A stretch of DNA of 62,780 nucleotides from an uncultured Selenomonadales bacterium. Lineage in GTDB: Bacteria; Bacillota; Negativicutes; Acidaminococcales; Acidaminococcaceae. This document shows positions 1-7,629 of the stretch, in pieces. Numbering within the stretch: position 1 is the stretch's first letter; every line of letters starts with the position of its first letter. The notes beneath the pieces were generated by a model. The model made no database searches. It had not been told where the DNA came from and saw only the letters and a list, made by a program, of their open reading frames with translations. Location: NCBI GenBank assembly GCA_900315805.1, contig ONAN01000007.1:1-62780 (forward strand), read 5' to 3'. A program made the position numbers and the translations under genes.

Positions 1-93
1 TCCTTTGTTGATGATTTCTCGCAAAACCATTTTAACATGAAGCTTCACTATGGATTTTTGTTTTTTGATTAACTGTTCAAATTCATTTTACAA

Positions 94-252
94 CTAACCC
101 TCAATATTTTTAGAACCAATTAAAGAATTCATTATGTTTAATTCAATTTTAATTGCGTTTACATTCGAATAAACCTTTGAAAAATCAACATAGTATTCGT
201 AACTGTTTATGCTGTTTCTCATTGTAGATAACCAGTTAGAAAAGGTTCTCAT
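94..252 (-). pseudogene. DpnII-family restriction endonuclease, N-terminal remnant
   Basis: An ATG at 252 overlaps the end of the upstream methylase by 17 bases, the usual coupling in DpnII-type operons. The 52 codons contain the stretch LNIMNSLIGSKNI, which I recognise from the N-terminus of the GATC-cutting endonuclease DpnII, together with the preceding WLSTM and VYSNVNAIK segments. The frame then meets TAG at 96-94 and TAA two codons later. A full enzyme is close to 290 residues, so no active nuclease can come from this frame. The same frame is open again after the two stops to the window edge and encodes a lysine-rich stretch that I cannot align with confidence. I read it as a decayed nuclease gene next to intact methylases. 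The rest of the gene lies outside the window. Confidence 0.72.
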
Positions 253-1036
253 TTACTATTACTCCTTGTAATCTTCTCTTCGAAAGTTCAATGAAAATAG
301 TCTCGCTGTCAATGCCAATATATTTTCGCCCAAGTTTTTTCGCTGCAACGCCAGTAGAAGAACTGCCACAAAAGGGGTCTAAAATTAAAGCTCCTTTTTT
401 GGTTGAAGCTTCTATGATTCGTTCCAGTATATAAAGTGGTTTTTGTGTTGGGTGCTTTCCGTATTTCTTCTCGGCTTGTGGCGTTAAAGTTCCAGTCCAA
501 ACATCTTTCATCTGTTTGCCGCCATTTATTTCTTTCATGAATTCGTAATTGAAATAATGCTTGGCATTGGGATTATCAAGTTGGGCCCATAAAATAGTTT
601 CCGTACTATGTGTGAAACAACGACATGCCAAATTTGGAGGAGGATTGGTCTTTTGCCATGTGATATTGTTAATGATCTTAAACCCTTCTTGTTCTAAGGC
701 TACACCAACGCTGTAGATGTTATGCAGAGTTCCACTTATCCAGATAGTTCCATTGGGAGTTAATATGTTTTTGCAAAGATGGATCCAACGACGATTGAAT
801 TTATGCTTTTCAGCAAATGTCGGAGCTTTATCCCAACTCCCTTTATCCACCAATACTTGATGACCGGCCTGGCATGTTATGCCACCATTGCTTAAAAAGT
901 AAGGAGGATCTGCAAATATCATATCAATAGAACATGGTTTTATCTTTTTCAAAACGGAAAAAGTGTCTCCTAAAATCAATATTTCATTGTCTGTTTCGTA
1001 GGCAGGGTCCACATTTCCTTTAAAGTATTCTTTCAT
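236..1036 (-). CDS. dpnA: DpnA-like DNA adenine methyltransferase (second GATC methylase)
   Basis: Predicted N6-adenine methyltransferase of 266 residues. It carries the catalytic DPPY tetrapeptide (residues 43-46, in FADPPYFLSNGG) and a C-terminal AdoMet-binding DPFCGSSSTGVAA motif, the beta-class order. The blocks WISGTLHNIYSVG, TWQKTNPPPNL and KHPTQKP match the DpnA family, which in Streptococcus pneumoniae also methylates single-stranded GATC DNA. The frame is open further upstream, but Met at 1036 lies 5 bases after the stop of the preceding methylase with a purine-rich site before it, so I prefer that start. It is the second methylase of a DpnII-type operon whose nuclease gene is broken. 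The gene is much more AT-rich than the rest of the window. Confidence 0.88.
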   Translation of the reverse strand: MKEYFKGNVDPAYETDNEILILGDTFSVLKKIKPCSIDMIFADPPYFLSNGGITCQAGHQVLVDKGSWDKAPTFAEKHKFNRRWIHLCKNILTPNGTIWISGTLHNIYSVGVALEQEGFKIINNITWQKTNPPPNLACRCFTHSTETILWAQLDNPNAKHYFNYEFMKEINGGKQMKDVWTGTLTPQAEKKYGKHPTQKPLYILERIIEASTKKGALILDPFCGSSSTGVAAKKLGRKYIGIDSETIFIELSKRRLQGVIVNENLF

Positions 1037-1041
1037 AACCT

Positions 1042-1890
1042 TTACTCTTCTGAACTTATCGTGTAATTCGTAATAATTACTTCGCATCCGGAACGCTTTG
1101 AAGCATTGCTGTTTATAGCACGATGAACATCAAATGCCTCAATATTGAACCCCTTATAAAGTTCGTGTACTTCGGGCACATTGTTGTTGCTTAACATTAC
1201 TTTTACGCCTATGTTATCCAGCTTACGGTATAAGTCAGCCAATCGTTGATGGTCAGCAGCGGTAAAGCCATCTTTTGTATAACTGGTAAAGCTGGCTGTT
1301 GCACTAACCGGCACATATGGAGAGTCAAAGTAAACAAAGTCTCCCGCTTTTATGTCTTTGCAGGCTTCCTCGAAGTCGCCCTGCTTAATTTCAATATCGT
1401 AGGAACTTAGATAGTCATGTATATTTCTTAAATTGTCCGGAGAAACAGAATTTATTTTTTTAGAATTGTTAAACGGAACGTTAAACAAGCCTTTTGAATT
1501 AACACGATATAGGCCGTTAAAGCAGTGTTTATTAATCCAGATCATAAGAGCAGCACACTCCGCATCCAGTTCGTGTACGGCAATTTTTTCGTTGTATCTG
1601 GCGCGGGTTTGCAGGTAAAAGTCTTTGTCACAGGGTCTGGAATCAAGTTGCCTTACTTTTTTTATAACAGGTTCAGCATCTTGCTTCAAATGCCGATATA
1701 CATTTAGCAGTTGTTCGTTTACATCGTTTATAATAGCATGTTTTGGTTGTACAGCAAAAAGTAATGCGCCGCCACCAATAAAGGGCTCATAATAAGTGTT
1801 GTATTGCTTTGGTATTTTGGGAATTAACTGATTTAATAGTTGTTTTTTCCCCCCAGCCCATTTCACAAATGGTTTTATATCTAATGCCAT
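1042..1890 (-). CDS. dpnM: Dam/DpnM-type DNA adenine methyltransferase (D12 class)
   Basis: A 282-residue class D12 adenine methyltransferase that should methylate the adenine of GATC in double-stranded DNA. The AdoMet-binding motif KWAGGKKQLL is at residues 10-19, FIGGGALLF at 37-45, and the catalytic tetrapeptide is DSPY at 189-192 (the D12 family tolerates this variant of DPPY). Length and motif order match Dam and M.DpnIIA. The ATG at 1890 has an AGGAGG-type site a few bases upstream. It is second in a minus-strand operon after a small conserved gene and is followed by the DpnA-like gene. With the nuclease gene interrupted, this pair may now act as a solitary methylation system. Confidence 0.9.
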   Translation of the reverse strand: MALDIKPFVKWAGGKKQLLNQLIPKIPKQYNTYYEPFIGGGALLFAVQPKHAIINDVNEQLLNVYRHLKQDAEPVIKKVRQLDSRPCDKDFYLQTRARYNEKIAVHELDAECAALMIWINKHCFNGLYRVNSKGLFNVPFNNSKKINSVSPDNLRNIHDYLSSYDIEIKQGDFEEACKDIKAGDFVYFDSPYVPVSATASFTSYTKDGFTAADHQRLADLYRKLDNIGVKVMLSNNNVPEVHELYKGFNIEAFDVHRAINSNASKRSGCEVIITNYTISSEE

Positions 1891-1970
1891 GGGGCCTCCT
1901 ACGCTCTAAGGTAATTATAATAAATCAAAACGACGCAATGCTGTCGTTCTTGCCGTCAACAGGTTGATTT

Positions 1971-2192
1971 TTACAACTTAAACTTTTTCTTTTTATTTTC
2001 TTTGATAATAAACTGCGATCTTTGTGTATCTAATTCTTTTTGGATTGCTGAAAAAATAGTATTGATTTGTTCTGGGGTATATTCGTAATACGAAGTGTTA
2101 GATAAATTCCCAAGCAGGTGTATTAATTCGATAATTTTATTTGTCCTGGATTCTGCAATGCGAATAAAATTTGCCTTCTTGTCAATAATCAT
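1971..2192 (-). CDS. Small conserved hypothetical protein
   Basis: A 73-residue charged protein with the pattern RIAESRTNKIIELIHLLGNLSNTSYYEYT and a lysine-rich tail. I have seen this SRxNK...IxLIGNLSNxxxYEYT pattern in short hypothetical proteins of mobile elements and plasmids; its function is unknown to me. The Met at 2192 has a purine-rich site (GGTGGTAGGG) just upstream, and a strong promoter sits between 2215 and 2243, so longer upstream extensions of the frame would start before the transcript. It is the first gene of the methylase operon, so a link to mobile DNA or to controlling the methylases is possible but not shown. Confidence 0.6.
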   Translation of the reverse strand: MIIDKKANFIRIAESRTNKIIELIHLLGNLSNTSYYEYTPEQINTIFSAIQKELDTQRSQFIIKENKKKKFKL

Positions 2193-2214
2193 GACCCTAC
2201 CACCTTTCGAATAT

Positions 2215-2243
2215 ATCTTACCCGGTTTAACAATAGATGTCAA
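2215..2243 (-). promoter_or_regulatory. Promoter of the methylase operon
   Basis: On the minus strand, TTGACA (2243-2238) and TAAGAT (2220-2215) are separated by 17 bases and lie just upstream of the small gene at 2192. This near-consensus sigma-70 promoter drives the small gene and the two methylases. Confidence 0.7.
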
Positions 2244-2308
2244 ATATTTATAATATAAATATAATACACGAAATATATTGCTAAAATTTCTGATTGGCCG
2301 AGCCATAA

Positions 2309-2352
2309 AATATCTGCCCATCCCCTTGCAACGGGGTGGGCAGATACATCTT
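2309..2352 (-). terminator. Rho-independent terminator after NYN gene 1
   Basis: A 13-14 bp stem (ATCTGCCCACCCC pairing with GGGGATGGGCAGAT, one bulge) with a short loop is followed on the minus strand by a T-rich tail. It lies just downstream of the NYN gene ending at 2396 and separates it from the methylase operon. Confidence 0.7.
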
Positions 2353-2395
2353 TTTTATATCGGCAGCAACGGGGCCGGCGTTCGTTTCCGGTTAT

Positions 2396-3166
2396 TTAGT
2401 TCTCCTTCAGCTTGAAATAATACGTTTTCGAGGTCTTGTTTTTCGGGTCCACGATGGTGTGTATGGTGAATATGTCGAGGGATTTGACGAACTGGAAGAA
2501 TTTCTTATAGCCGTACAGGCGGACGTCGAAATCGGGGAGCTGGCGCATCAGCAGGCTGCCCAGGAAGCCGGAGTGGATCCAGCCGTTTTCGTTGGAGTTT
2601 TCTTCCGTCAGTTTGACGATGACCCGGCGGATCTGGCTGATGTTCGTTTGCGGTTCCTGTTTGGTGGGACGCCTGCCGGCCCGTTCTTCCGGTACAGGGG
2701 TGGCGGCGGGGGATTCGTCGCGGTCCGCTTCAGCGTAGAGCACATCCAGGTATACGAACTTGTTGCAAGCTGAAATAAAGGAGCGCGGGGTTTTCTGTTC
2801 GCCCATGCCGAGCACGTATTTATCGGATTCGCGCAGGCGGGAGGCAAGGCGCGTAAAGTCGCTGTCCGAGGATACGATGCAGAATCCGTCCAGCTGCGAA
2901 CGGTAGAGCAGGTCCATGGCGTCAATGATGAGGGCCGAGTCGCTGGAGTTTTTGCCGTTCACGTTGTTGTACTGCTGCATGGGCTGGATGGCGTTGTCCA
3001 GAATCACGGCCTTCCAGTTGCTCATCTGGGGCGTGGTCCAGTTACCGTAAATGCGTTTGTAGATGACATTCCCCATGTTATTGCTTTCCGATAGAATGAC
3101 GGTTACGTACTGCGGGGAAATGTTTTCGGCGTCAATGAGCAGGGCGAATTTTTTGTCAGGTCCCAT
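2396..3166 (-). CDS. NYN (PIN-like) domain protein with C-terminal OST-HTH/LOTUS domain, copy 1
   Basis: A 256-residue predicted RNA-interacting nuclease of the LabA-like NYN family. The N-terminal NYN domain (about residues 5-145) keeps the acidic metal-site residues: LIDAEN (Asp12), SSDSALIIDAMD (Asp76, Asp82) and SSDSDF (Asp101, Asp103). A low-complexity linker follows, then an OST-HTH/LOTUS-type winged helix at about 170-256 with the GWIHSGFLGSLL and YGYKKFFQFV signatures; such domains bind RNA, often G-rich. The start at 3166 has an AAGGAG site. A second, very similar copy lies at 8580-9389 in the same orientation. The RNA target is unknown. Confidence 0.85.
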   Translation of the reverse strand: MGPDKKFALLIDAENISPQYVTVILSESNNMGNVIYKRIYGNWTTPQMSNWKAVILDNAIQPMQQYNNVNGKNSSDSALIIDAMDLLYRSQLDGFCIVSSDSDFTRLASRLRESDKYVLGMGEQKTPRSFISACNKFVYLDVLYAEADRDESPAATPVPEERAGRRPTKQEPQTNISQIRRVIVKLTEENSNENGWIHSGFLGSLLMRQLPDFDVRLYGYKKFFQFVKSLDIFTIHTIVDPKNKTSKTYYFKLKEN

Positions 3167-3232
3167 ATTACGGCTCCTTTTGTTTCAATATTTTGACAAT
3201 TCCATTTAATCGTAACAGGTTTAACGACTAAT

Positions 3233-3256
3233 AAAAACGCCGCATGCGGCGTTTTT
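3233..3256. terminator. Perfect palindrome AAAAACGCCGC/GCGGCGTTTTT
   Basis: A 24-bp perfect palindrome with terminal A5/T5 runs, typical of a bidirectional intrinsic terminator. It sits between two divergent genes (NYN copy 1 and the XRE gene), where no transcript should need ending. It could insulate the two promoters or act as an operator. Confidence 0.55.
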
Positions 3257-3328
3257 GTTGACGAAACTTTTTCTTATAATGAGAACAAACGGGCATGTGT
3301 CCGGCCGTTATAGGATCAGGTTGACAAG

Positions 3329-3613
3329 ATGACTGCAGGCAGAAAACCAACAAATAAACATCGCGTTTCGGATCCCGCCACCTGTTATTTTGCTGATTTT
3401 TTATTGAATAGGCGCCTTGCACTCGGTTATACGCAGGAACAGATGGCGGAATTGATTGGCATGAATACAGCACAATATGGACGAACAGAGCGAGCGGAAA
3501 GGATTCTGACCCTTCCGCTGGCGAGCCGTATCTGTGCGGCTCTCGGAATCACTATCTCCAAGGCGTTCGAAGGGTTTGTGCCTTCGGTCGGGAAAAGGCA
3601 AATAAAGAATTGA
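3329..3613 (+). CDS. XRE-family helix-turn-helix regulator
   Basis: A 94-residue single-domain Cro/CI-type DNA-binding protein. The HTH spans about residues 25-75: RLALGYTQEQMAELIGMNTAQYGRTERAERILTLPLA is abbreviated here to its key parts YTQEQMAELIG (helices 1-2) and YGRTERAER (recognition region), followed by a final helix ICAALGI. The ATG at 3329 has only a weak ribosome-binding site. It is followed closely by an intrinsic terminator, so it is a single-gene unit upstream of the symporter operon. Its target is unknown; candidates are its own region and the NYN gene that diverges from it. Confidence 0.8.
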   Translation: MTAGRKPTNKHRVSDPATCYFADFLLNRRLALGYTQEQMAELIGMNTAQYGRTERAERILTLPLASRICAALGITISKAFEGFVPSVGKRQIKN

Positions 3614-3647
3614 ACCGTCAGCAGGAAACTGCTGACGGTTTTTTGTC
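3613..3647 (+). terminator. Rho-independent terminator after XRE gene
   Basis: A stem of ACCGTCAGCAG with CTGCTGACGGT around a GAAA loop is followed by T6, directly after the stop of the XRE gene. Confidence 0.88.
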
Positions 3648-3681
3648 GGACGCCTGCATAGGGGAAGGATGTCCGCGAATA

Positions 3682-3745
3682 ATTGTTGTAAAAACAATAT
3701 TAAAAATATATTATAGTTGCAAAAACAACAACACGGGATTATAAT
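3682..3745 (+). promoter_or_regulatory. Promoter and twin palindromic operator of the symporter operon
   Basis: TTGCAA (3717-3722) and TATAAT (3740-3745) are 17 bases apart, a strong sigma-70 promoter. Two copies of a 14-bp near-palindrome, GTTGTAAAAACAAT (3685-3698) and GTTGCAAAAACAAC (3716-3729), lie exactly 31 bp apart, about three helical turns, and the second covers the -35 box. This geometry suits a dimeric repressor bound cooperatively on one DNA face. The MurR/RpiR protein encoded at 7630 is the obvious candidate. Confidence 0.68.
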
Positions 3746-3799
3746 GTTGATGGGGCAAGTATTTGTTTTGTCCGTATGGGAAAGATAAGGAGGGCAGTC

Positions 3800-5020
3800 A
3801 TGAAAAAACTAGGGTTGACGACTAAGATTTTAATCGGTTTTGTTTTAGGCATCTTGCTGGGGATTGTGTTTAAAGAACAGGTGCTCATCATTAAGCCCAT
3901 CGGGGATATCTTCCTGACGCTGGTCAAGATGATTGTGGTTCCTTTGGTCTTCTTTTCAATCACTTCCGGCGTCGCAAGTATCGGTGATATAAAACGGCTG
4001 ACGAAGATTGGTTCCAAGACGATTCTGTATTTTATTGTTACAACAGCCGTTGCAGGTGTGGTCGGCTGTATCATTTCCAACGTATTGCAGCCCGGTGCCG
4101 GGGTCGATCTGTCAGGGATTGTGGCTGGCGGTTCCGTTAAAGCGAAACAGATGCCGACGCTGGGGGCTACCATTTTAGGCATGTTCCCGTCCAACCCCAT
4201 TGCTTCGATGGCTAAGGGCAGCCTGATGCAGATCATCATTTTCTCGTTGTTCCTTGGTGTTTCCTTTACCATGTTAGGGGAAAAGGGGAAACGGATTATC
4301 GGTGTTTTTGATGATATGGCAAAGGCTATGTACAAAATGACATCCATTGTTATGGAGTTCTCTCCTTACGGTGTTGCTGCCCTTATGGCTGCTTCTATTG
4401 GAAGGTATGGCCTTAGTATCTTCAGTCCTTTGGGGAAATTCATTGGCTCGATTTGGATTGCAGATATTCTGGTGGCGGTTCTGATGTACGGGATCATGCT
4501 CAAATTCATCGGGAAGATTCCTCTTTCCGGAGTTATTAAACGGATCAGTGATGTCTGGATGATGACCCTGAGTACGACCAGCAGCTCCGGTACCTTGCCT
4601 GTCACCATCGGTACTGCAGAAAAGAAATTTGGCGTGAGTGAAAAACTGGCGGAATTCATTCTCCCCTTGGGTGCTACAATGAATATGAACGGGGGCGGTG
4701 TATATTATTCTGTGGCCGTCCTGTTTGTGGCCCAGATTTACGGAGTGCAGATCGATTTCACGCAGCAGCTTCTTCTGATTGCCCTTGCAACGGTCATTTC
4801 TGTGGGATCCCCGGGTATTCCGGGCAGCGGTATCGTCATGACCATTATGTTATTGGGCACGATGGGACTGCCGCTGGATATCATGGGGGTTGTTGCCGGT
4901 ATGTACAGGCTGATTGATATGGCCAATACGACCATGAATGTAACCGGTGACGTAGTTACTTCGGTCTGCATTGCACGAGGGGAAAATGAAATAGATGATT
5001 CCGTTTATGCGGTGAAATAA
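3800..5020 (+). CDS. Dicarboxylate/amino acid:cation symporter (DAACS family)
   Basis: A 406-residue inner-membrane symporter of the GltP/DctA family, importing an acidic amino acid or dicarboxylate with sodium or protons. The family core is clear: the serine-rich loop TTSSSGTLP, then LPLGATMNMNGGG (transmembrane segment 7) and the SVGSPGIPGSG re-entrant loop. About eight hydrophobic segments follow the lysine-containing N-terminus. I chose Met at 3800 because AAGGAGG precedes it at ideal spacing; an in-frame ATG at 3776 lacks such a site. First gene of an operon with an amidohydrolase and a PLP enzyme, so the substrate may be an N-acyl or otherwise modified amino acid, or the product they release. 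Base composition is less GC-rich than downstream genes. Confidence 0.88.
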   Translation: MKKLGLTTKILIGFVLGILLGIVFKEQVLIIKPIGDIFLTLVKMIVVPLVFFSITSGVASIGDIKRLTKIGSKTILYFIVTTAVAGVVGCIISNVLQPGAGVDLSGIVAGGSVKAKQMPTLGATILGMFPSNPIASMAKGSLMQIIIFSLFLGVSFTMLGEKGKRIIGVFDDMAKAMYKMTSIVMEFSPYGVAALMAASIGRYGLSIFSPLGKFIGSIWIADILVAVLMYGIMLKFIGKIPLSGVIKRISDVWMMTLSTTSSSGTLPVTIGTAEKKFGVSEKLAEFILPLGATMNMNGGGVYYSVAVLFVAQIYGVQIDFTQQLLLIALATVISVGSPGIPGSGIVMTIMLLGTMGLPLDIMGVVAGMYRLIDMANTTMNVTGDVVTSVCIARGENEIDDSVYAVK

Positions 5021-5036
5021 TTCAGGAGGCAGTACG

Positions 5037-6212
5037 ATGACGCTGACAGGCGATATTTTAATCAAAGACGGCACTGTCATACAACCGGAAGTTGACTTTT
5101 GCGGAAAAGCGGATGTCCTGATTTCTGACGGGTGTATCAAAGCGGTATTGAAACACGGCGAACCAGCCAAGGCGTCGAAAACGTTTCATGCGGACAATTG
5201 CATCGTGACCCCCGGATTGATTGACTTCCATACCCACCTTTTTAATGGCGGCAGTGAAATCGGCGTCAATCCGGACGCATTCCTGTTCCCGCAGGGGGTC
5301 ACGGCTGCTGTTGATCAGGGAACATCGGGCCTTGCGAATGTCGACAGCTTTTATAAAGATGTCGTTGCGGCGAGCGAAGTGAAGGTTTTCGCTTTTCTTA
5401 ACGTATCTTCTTCCGGTTTGACCACATTGCCCCGGTGTTTTGAAAATCTGGATCCGGATACAATGGATTTGGTAAAACTTCAGCAGAAATTCAGCCGGTA
5501 TCATGAAAAGCTGATAGGCTTGAAGGTCAGGACCAGCGAAGAAATCGTCGGTGATTACGGCTACCGGCCTTTACAAAGAGCGAGGGAGCTGGCCGATGCC
5601 ATTCATTGTCCGATAGCGGTTCATACAACTAACGCGCCCGGTACGCATGTGGATCTTCTCTCGCGTTTTAAAAAGGGGGATATTTACGCCCATATGTACC
5701 AAGGCAGAAAGAATTCGATCGTCAATGCAGAGGGGCACGTCGATCCGGCAGTCTGGGAAGCGCGGAAAAGAGGTGTCTTGTTTGATACGGCCGACGGACG
5801 CGATCATTACCGCTTCACCGTTATCAAAAGGGCCATGCGGGAAGGGTTTTTGCCGGATATCATCAGTACGGACCTGGTCAGGGCGAATGTGTTTGACAAG
5901 GCGGTTTTCGGCCTCCCCCTTGTCTTAAGTAAGTATCTGGCGTTGGGGCTGCCATTGCCTGAGGCAATCAAAAAATGCACGGTGAACCCGGCGAAAGTCC
6001 TGAAGAAAGCCCAGGAAATCGGAACGTTCCGGGAGGGCTCTGTAGCGGATGTGTCTATTTTCAAACTGGAAAATCTACCGATTCAAATGCGGGATGTCTT
6101 CGGAGACCATTTGGATTTGGACAGGGTGTTGATCACCAAAGCTACGATAGCGGATGGCAGGGTTGTGTTTGCACAGTTGAACTACAGCCCGTATATTGAA
6201 GAATACAGGTAA
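5037..6212 (+). CDS. Amidohydrolase-superfamily deacylase (EF_0837/AHA_3915-like)
   Basis: A 391-residue metal-dependent hydrolase of the amidohydrolase superfamily. Metal-ligand candidates are visible in order: HTH (His65, His67), a lysine in GLKVR (Lys163, probable carboxylated bridge), His196 in AVHTTNAP, His219 in YAHMYQG and Asp279 in ISTDL. The layout resembles the dihydroorotase-like EF_0837/AHA_3915 group, whose studied members hydrolyse N-acyl or ester bonds. The C-terminus refolds into the small beta domain (GSVADVSIF). The start has AGGAGG 8 bases upstream and lies 16 bases after the symporter stop, so the two are co-transcribed. The exact substrate cannot be read from sequence. 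Confidence 0.82.
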   Translation: MTLTGDILIKDGTVIQPEVDFCGKADVLISDGCIKAVLKHGEPAKASKTFHADNCIVTPGLIDFHTHLFNGGSEIGVNPDAFLFPQGVTAAVDQGTSGLANVDSFYKDVVAASEVKVFAFLNVSSSGLTTLPRCFENLDPDTMDLVKLQQKFSRYHEKLIGLKVRTSEEIVGDYGYRPLQRARELADAIHCPIAVHTTNAPGTHVDLLSRFKKGDIYAHMYQGRKNSIVNAEGHVDPAVWEARKRGVLFDTADGRDHYRFTVIKRAMREGFLPDIISTDLVRANVFDKAVFGLPLVLSKYLALGLPLPEAIKKCTVNPAKVLKKAQEIGTFREGSVADVSIFKLENLPIQMRDVFGDHLDLDRVLITKATIADGRVVFAQLNYSPYIEEYR

Positions 6213-6227
6213 GAGGTGATCCTCATA

Positions 6228-7493
6228 ATGGATACAGGAAAATTATTTGCTAAGGCGGAAATGAAAAGGGTCCGTGACTCATTTGAACTGTTGGATCACG
6301 ACTATACCGGAGAACCCCGGCTCTTCTTTGAAAATGCGGGTGGGTCCATTCGGCTGAAGGAAGCGGAGCGGCGATTTTTTGAGGTGGATATGGTCCCTGA
6401 TTGTGACGGGCGAAACCATAAAACAGCGAAATATCTCAAAAGCCTCGTTGAAAAGGGGGAAGAGGACGTCCGAATCCTGCTTAATGTCCAGGGAGGAGCT
6501 ATTGCAACGGCCTTGACCGCTTCCCAAGTCATGTTTGAAATGGTTGAGGCCGTGATTGAAAATGTTCCCGGTAATAACGTGGTCACGACGGTATTGGAAC
6601 ATCCTTCCTCTTATGATTCAACAGAAATTTTTGCCAGGCAGACAAAGAAGGAACTAAGGGTCGCTCCCAGCAACCCGGAAACCGGAGGTTGTGATGCTGA
6701 TGCGGTTTGCAGCCTTGTTGATAAAGACACCTGCCTGCTTAATGTCATGTATGCGTCGAATATAAGCGGGGCTGTTTTCGATATTCCGGCGATTGTGAAA
6801 AAGGCGCGGGCTATCAAACCGGATCTGTATATCACGGTAGATGCGGTTCAACACGCTCCACATGCGGTACTGGATTTGTCCGGCCTGTCGATTGACGGAG
6901 TGAATTTTGCGCCGTATAAGTTTTTTGGGGTTCGCGGGTTCGGAATGGCCTGGTTGAGTGACCGGCTGGCTAAACTGCCGCACTCCAGGTTAACCGCCCG
7001 TCCGGAAAATTACTGGAAACTGGGATCCGACGCTCCGGCCCAATATGCTATGTTTTCCAGTATTTTGGATTATGTCTGCGGGTTGGCGGAGAATCAGAAA
7101 GAGACGGACAGAAGAAAACTGTTCGTAGACGGTATGGCTAAAATCGTCCTGCAGGAAAGGGCGTTGCTTTACCATCTGCTGGAAGGAGCAGGGGATGCTT
7201 CCGGGTTGCGACATATTTCCGGGGTTAAGGTTTATGGGGATAATCCTGATTTAACACGCCGTGATTTGATTTTGGCCATAGGGTTTTCGAATATGTCGTC
7301 TACTCAGGCGGTTGAGGAGTATCTGAAACGGCATATCGTTGTATTTGACAGAGTGGATACCAGTCTTTACTCAAAACGGATGCTGCACTCTTTTGGATTG
7401 GAGGACGTTGTGCGGGTTTCTCCTCTTCATTGTCATAATTTGCAGGAGATTGAGCAATTTTTGAAAGCAACACAGGAAATTGCGTCATTGTAA
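6228..7493 (+). CDS. Class V aminotransferase-fold PLP enzyme
   Basis: A 421-residue pyridoxal-phosphate enzyme of the cysteine desulfurase/isopenicillin N epimerase fold. The likely PLP lysine is in NFAPYKFFGVRGFG, and the aspartate in YITVDAVQHAPHAVLD is the usual pyridine-nitrogen partner. The phosphate-binding GGAIATALT segment and ENAGGSIRL substrate loop are present. I see no catalytic-loop cysteine like that of NifS or SufS, so desulfurase activity is not implied; a lyase, epimerase or transaminase is possible. An upstream in-frame GTG at 6216 exists, but ATG at 6228 lies 9 bases after AAGAGGTG and is preferred. Third gene of the operon, presumably acting on what the amidohydrolase releases. 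Confidence 0.8.
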   Translation: MDTGKLFAKAEMKRVRDSFELLDHDYTGEPRLFFENAGGSIRLKEAERRFFEVDMVPDCDGRNHKTAKYLKSLVEKGEEDVRILLNVQGGAIATALTASQVMFEMVEAVIENVPGNNVVTTVLEHPSSYDSTEIFARQTKKELRVAPSNPETGGCDADAVCSLVDKDTCLLNVMYASNISGAVFDIPAIVKKARAIKPDLYITVDAVQHAPHAVLDLSGLSIDGVNFAPYKFFGVRGFGMAWLSDRLAKLPHSRLTARPENYWKLGSDAPAQYAMFSSILDYVCGLAENQKETDRRKLFVDGMAKIVLQERALLYHLLEGAGDASGLRHISGVKVYGDNPDLTRRDLILAIGFSNMSSTQAVEEYLKRHIVVFDRVDTSLYSKRMLHSFGLEDVVRVSPLHCHNLQEIEQFLKATQEIASL

Positions 7494-7510
7494 CAGATTC
7501 TGCTATAGAA

Positions 7511-7547
7511 AAGGCTGCTTTTTTGAGCAGTCTTTTCTCTTGTTATT
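7511..7547 (+). terminator. Terminator after the PLP-enzyme gene
   Basis: A GGCTGCT/AGCAGTC stem around a T-rich loop with a TTTTCTCTTG tail lies just after the stop at 7493. Its 3-prime end touches the -35 of the next promoter. Confidence 0.65.
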
Positions 7548-7568
7548 AGGAAAGAGTTAAACTATAAT
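7540..7568 (+). promoter_or_regulatory. Promoter of the RpiR-family regulator gene
   Basis: TTGTTA (7540-7545), a 17-base spacer and TATAAT (7563-7568). It allows the regulator to be made independently of the operon in front of it. Confidence 0.75.
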
Positions 7569-7629
7569 TAATATATATAGTGTGTGGCAGTAAGGATAAT
7601 GATCAAAAAGGATGATGGAGAAATACAGC

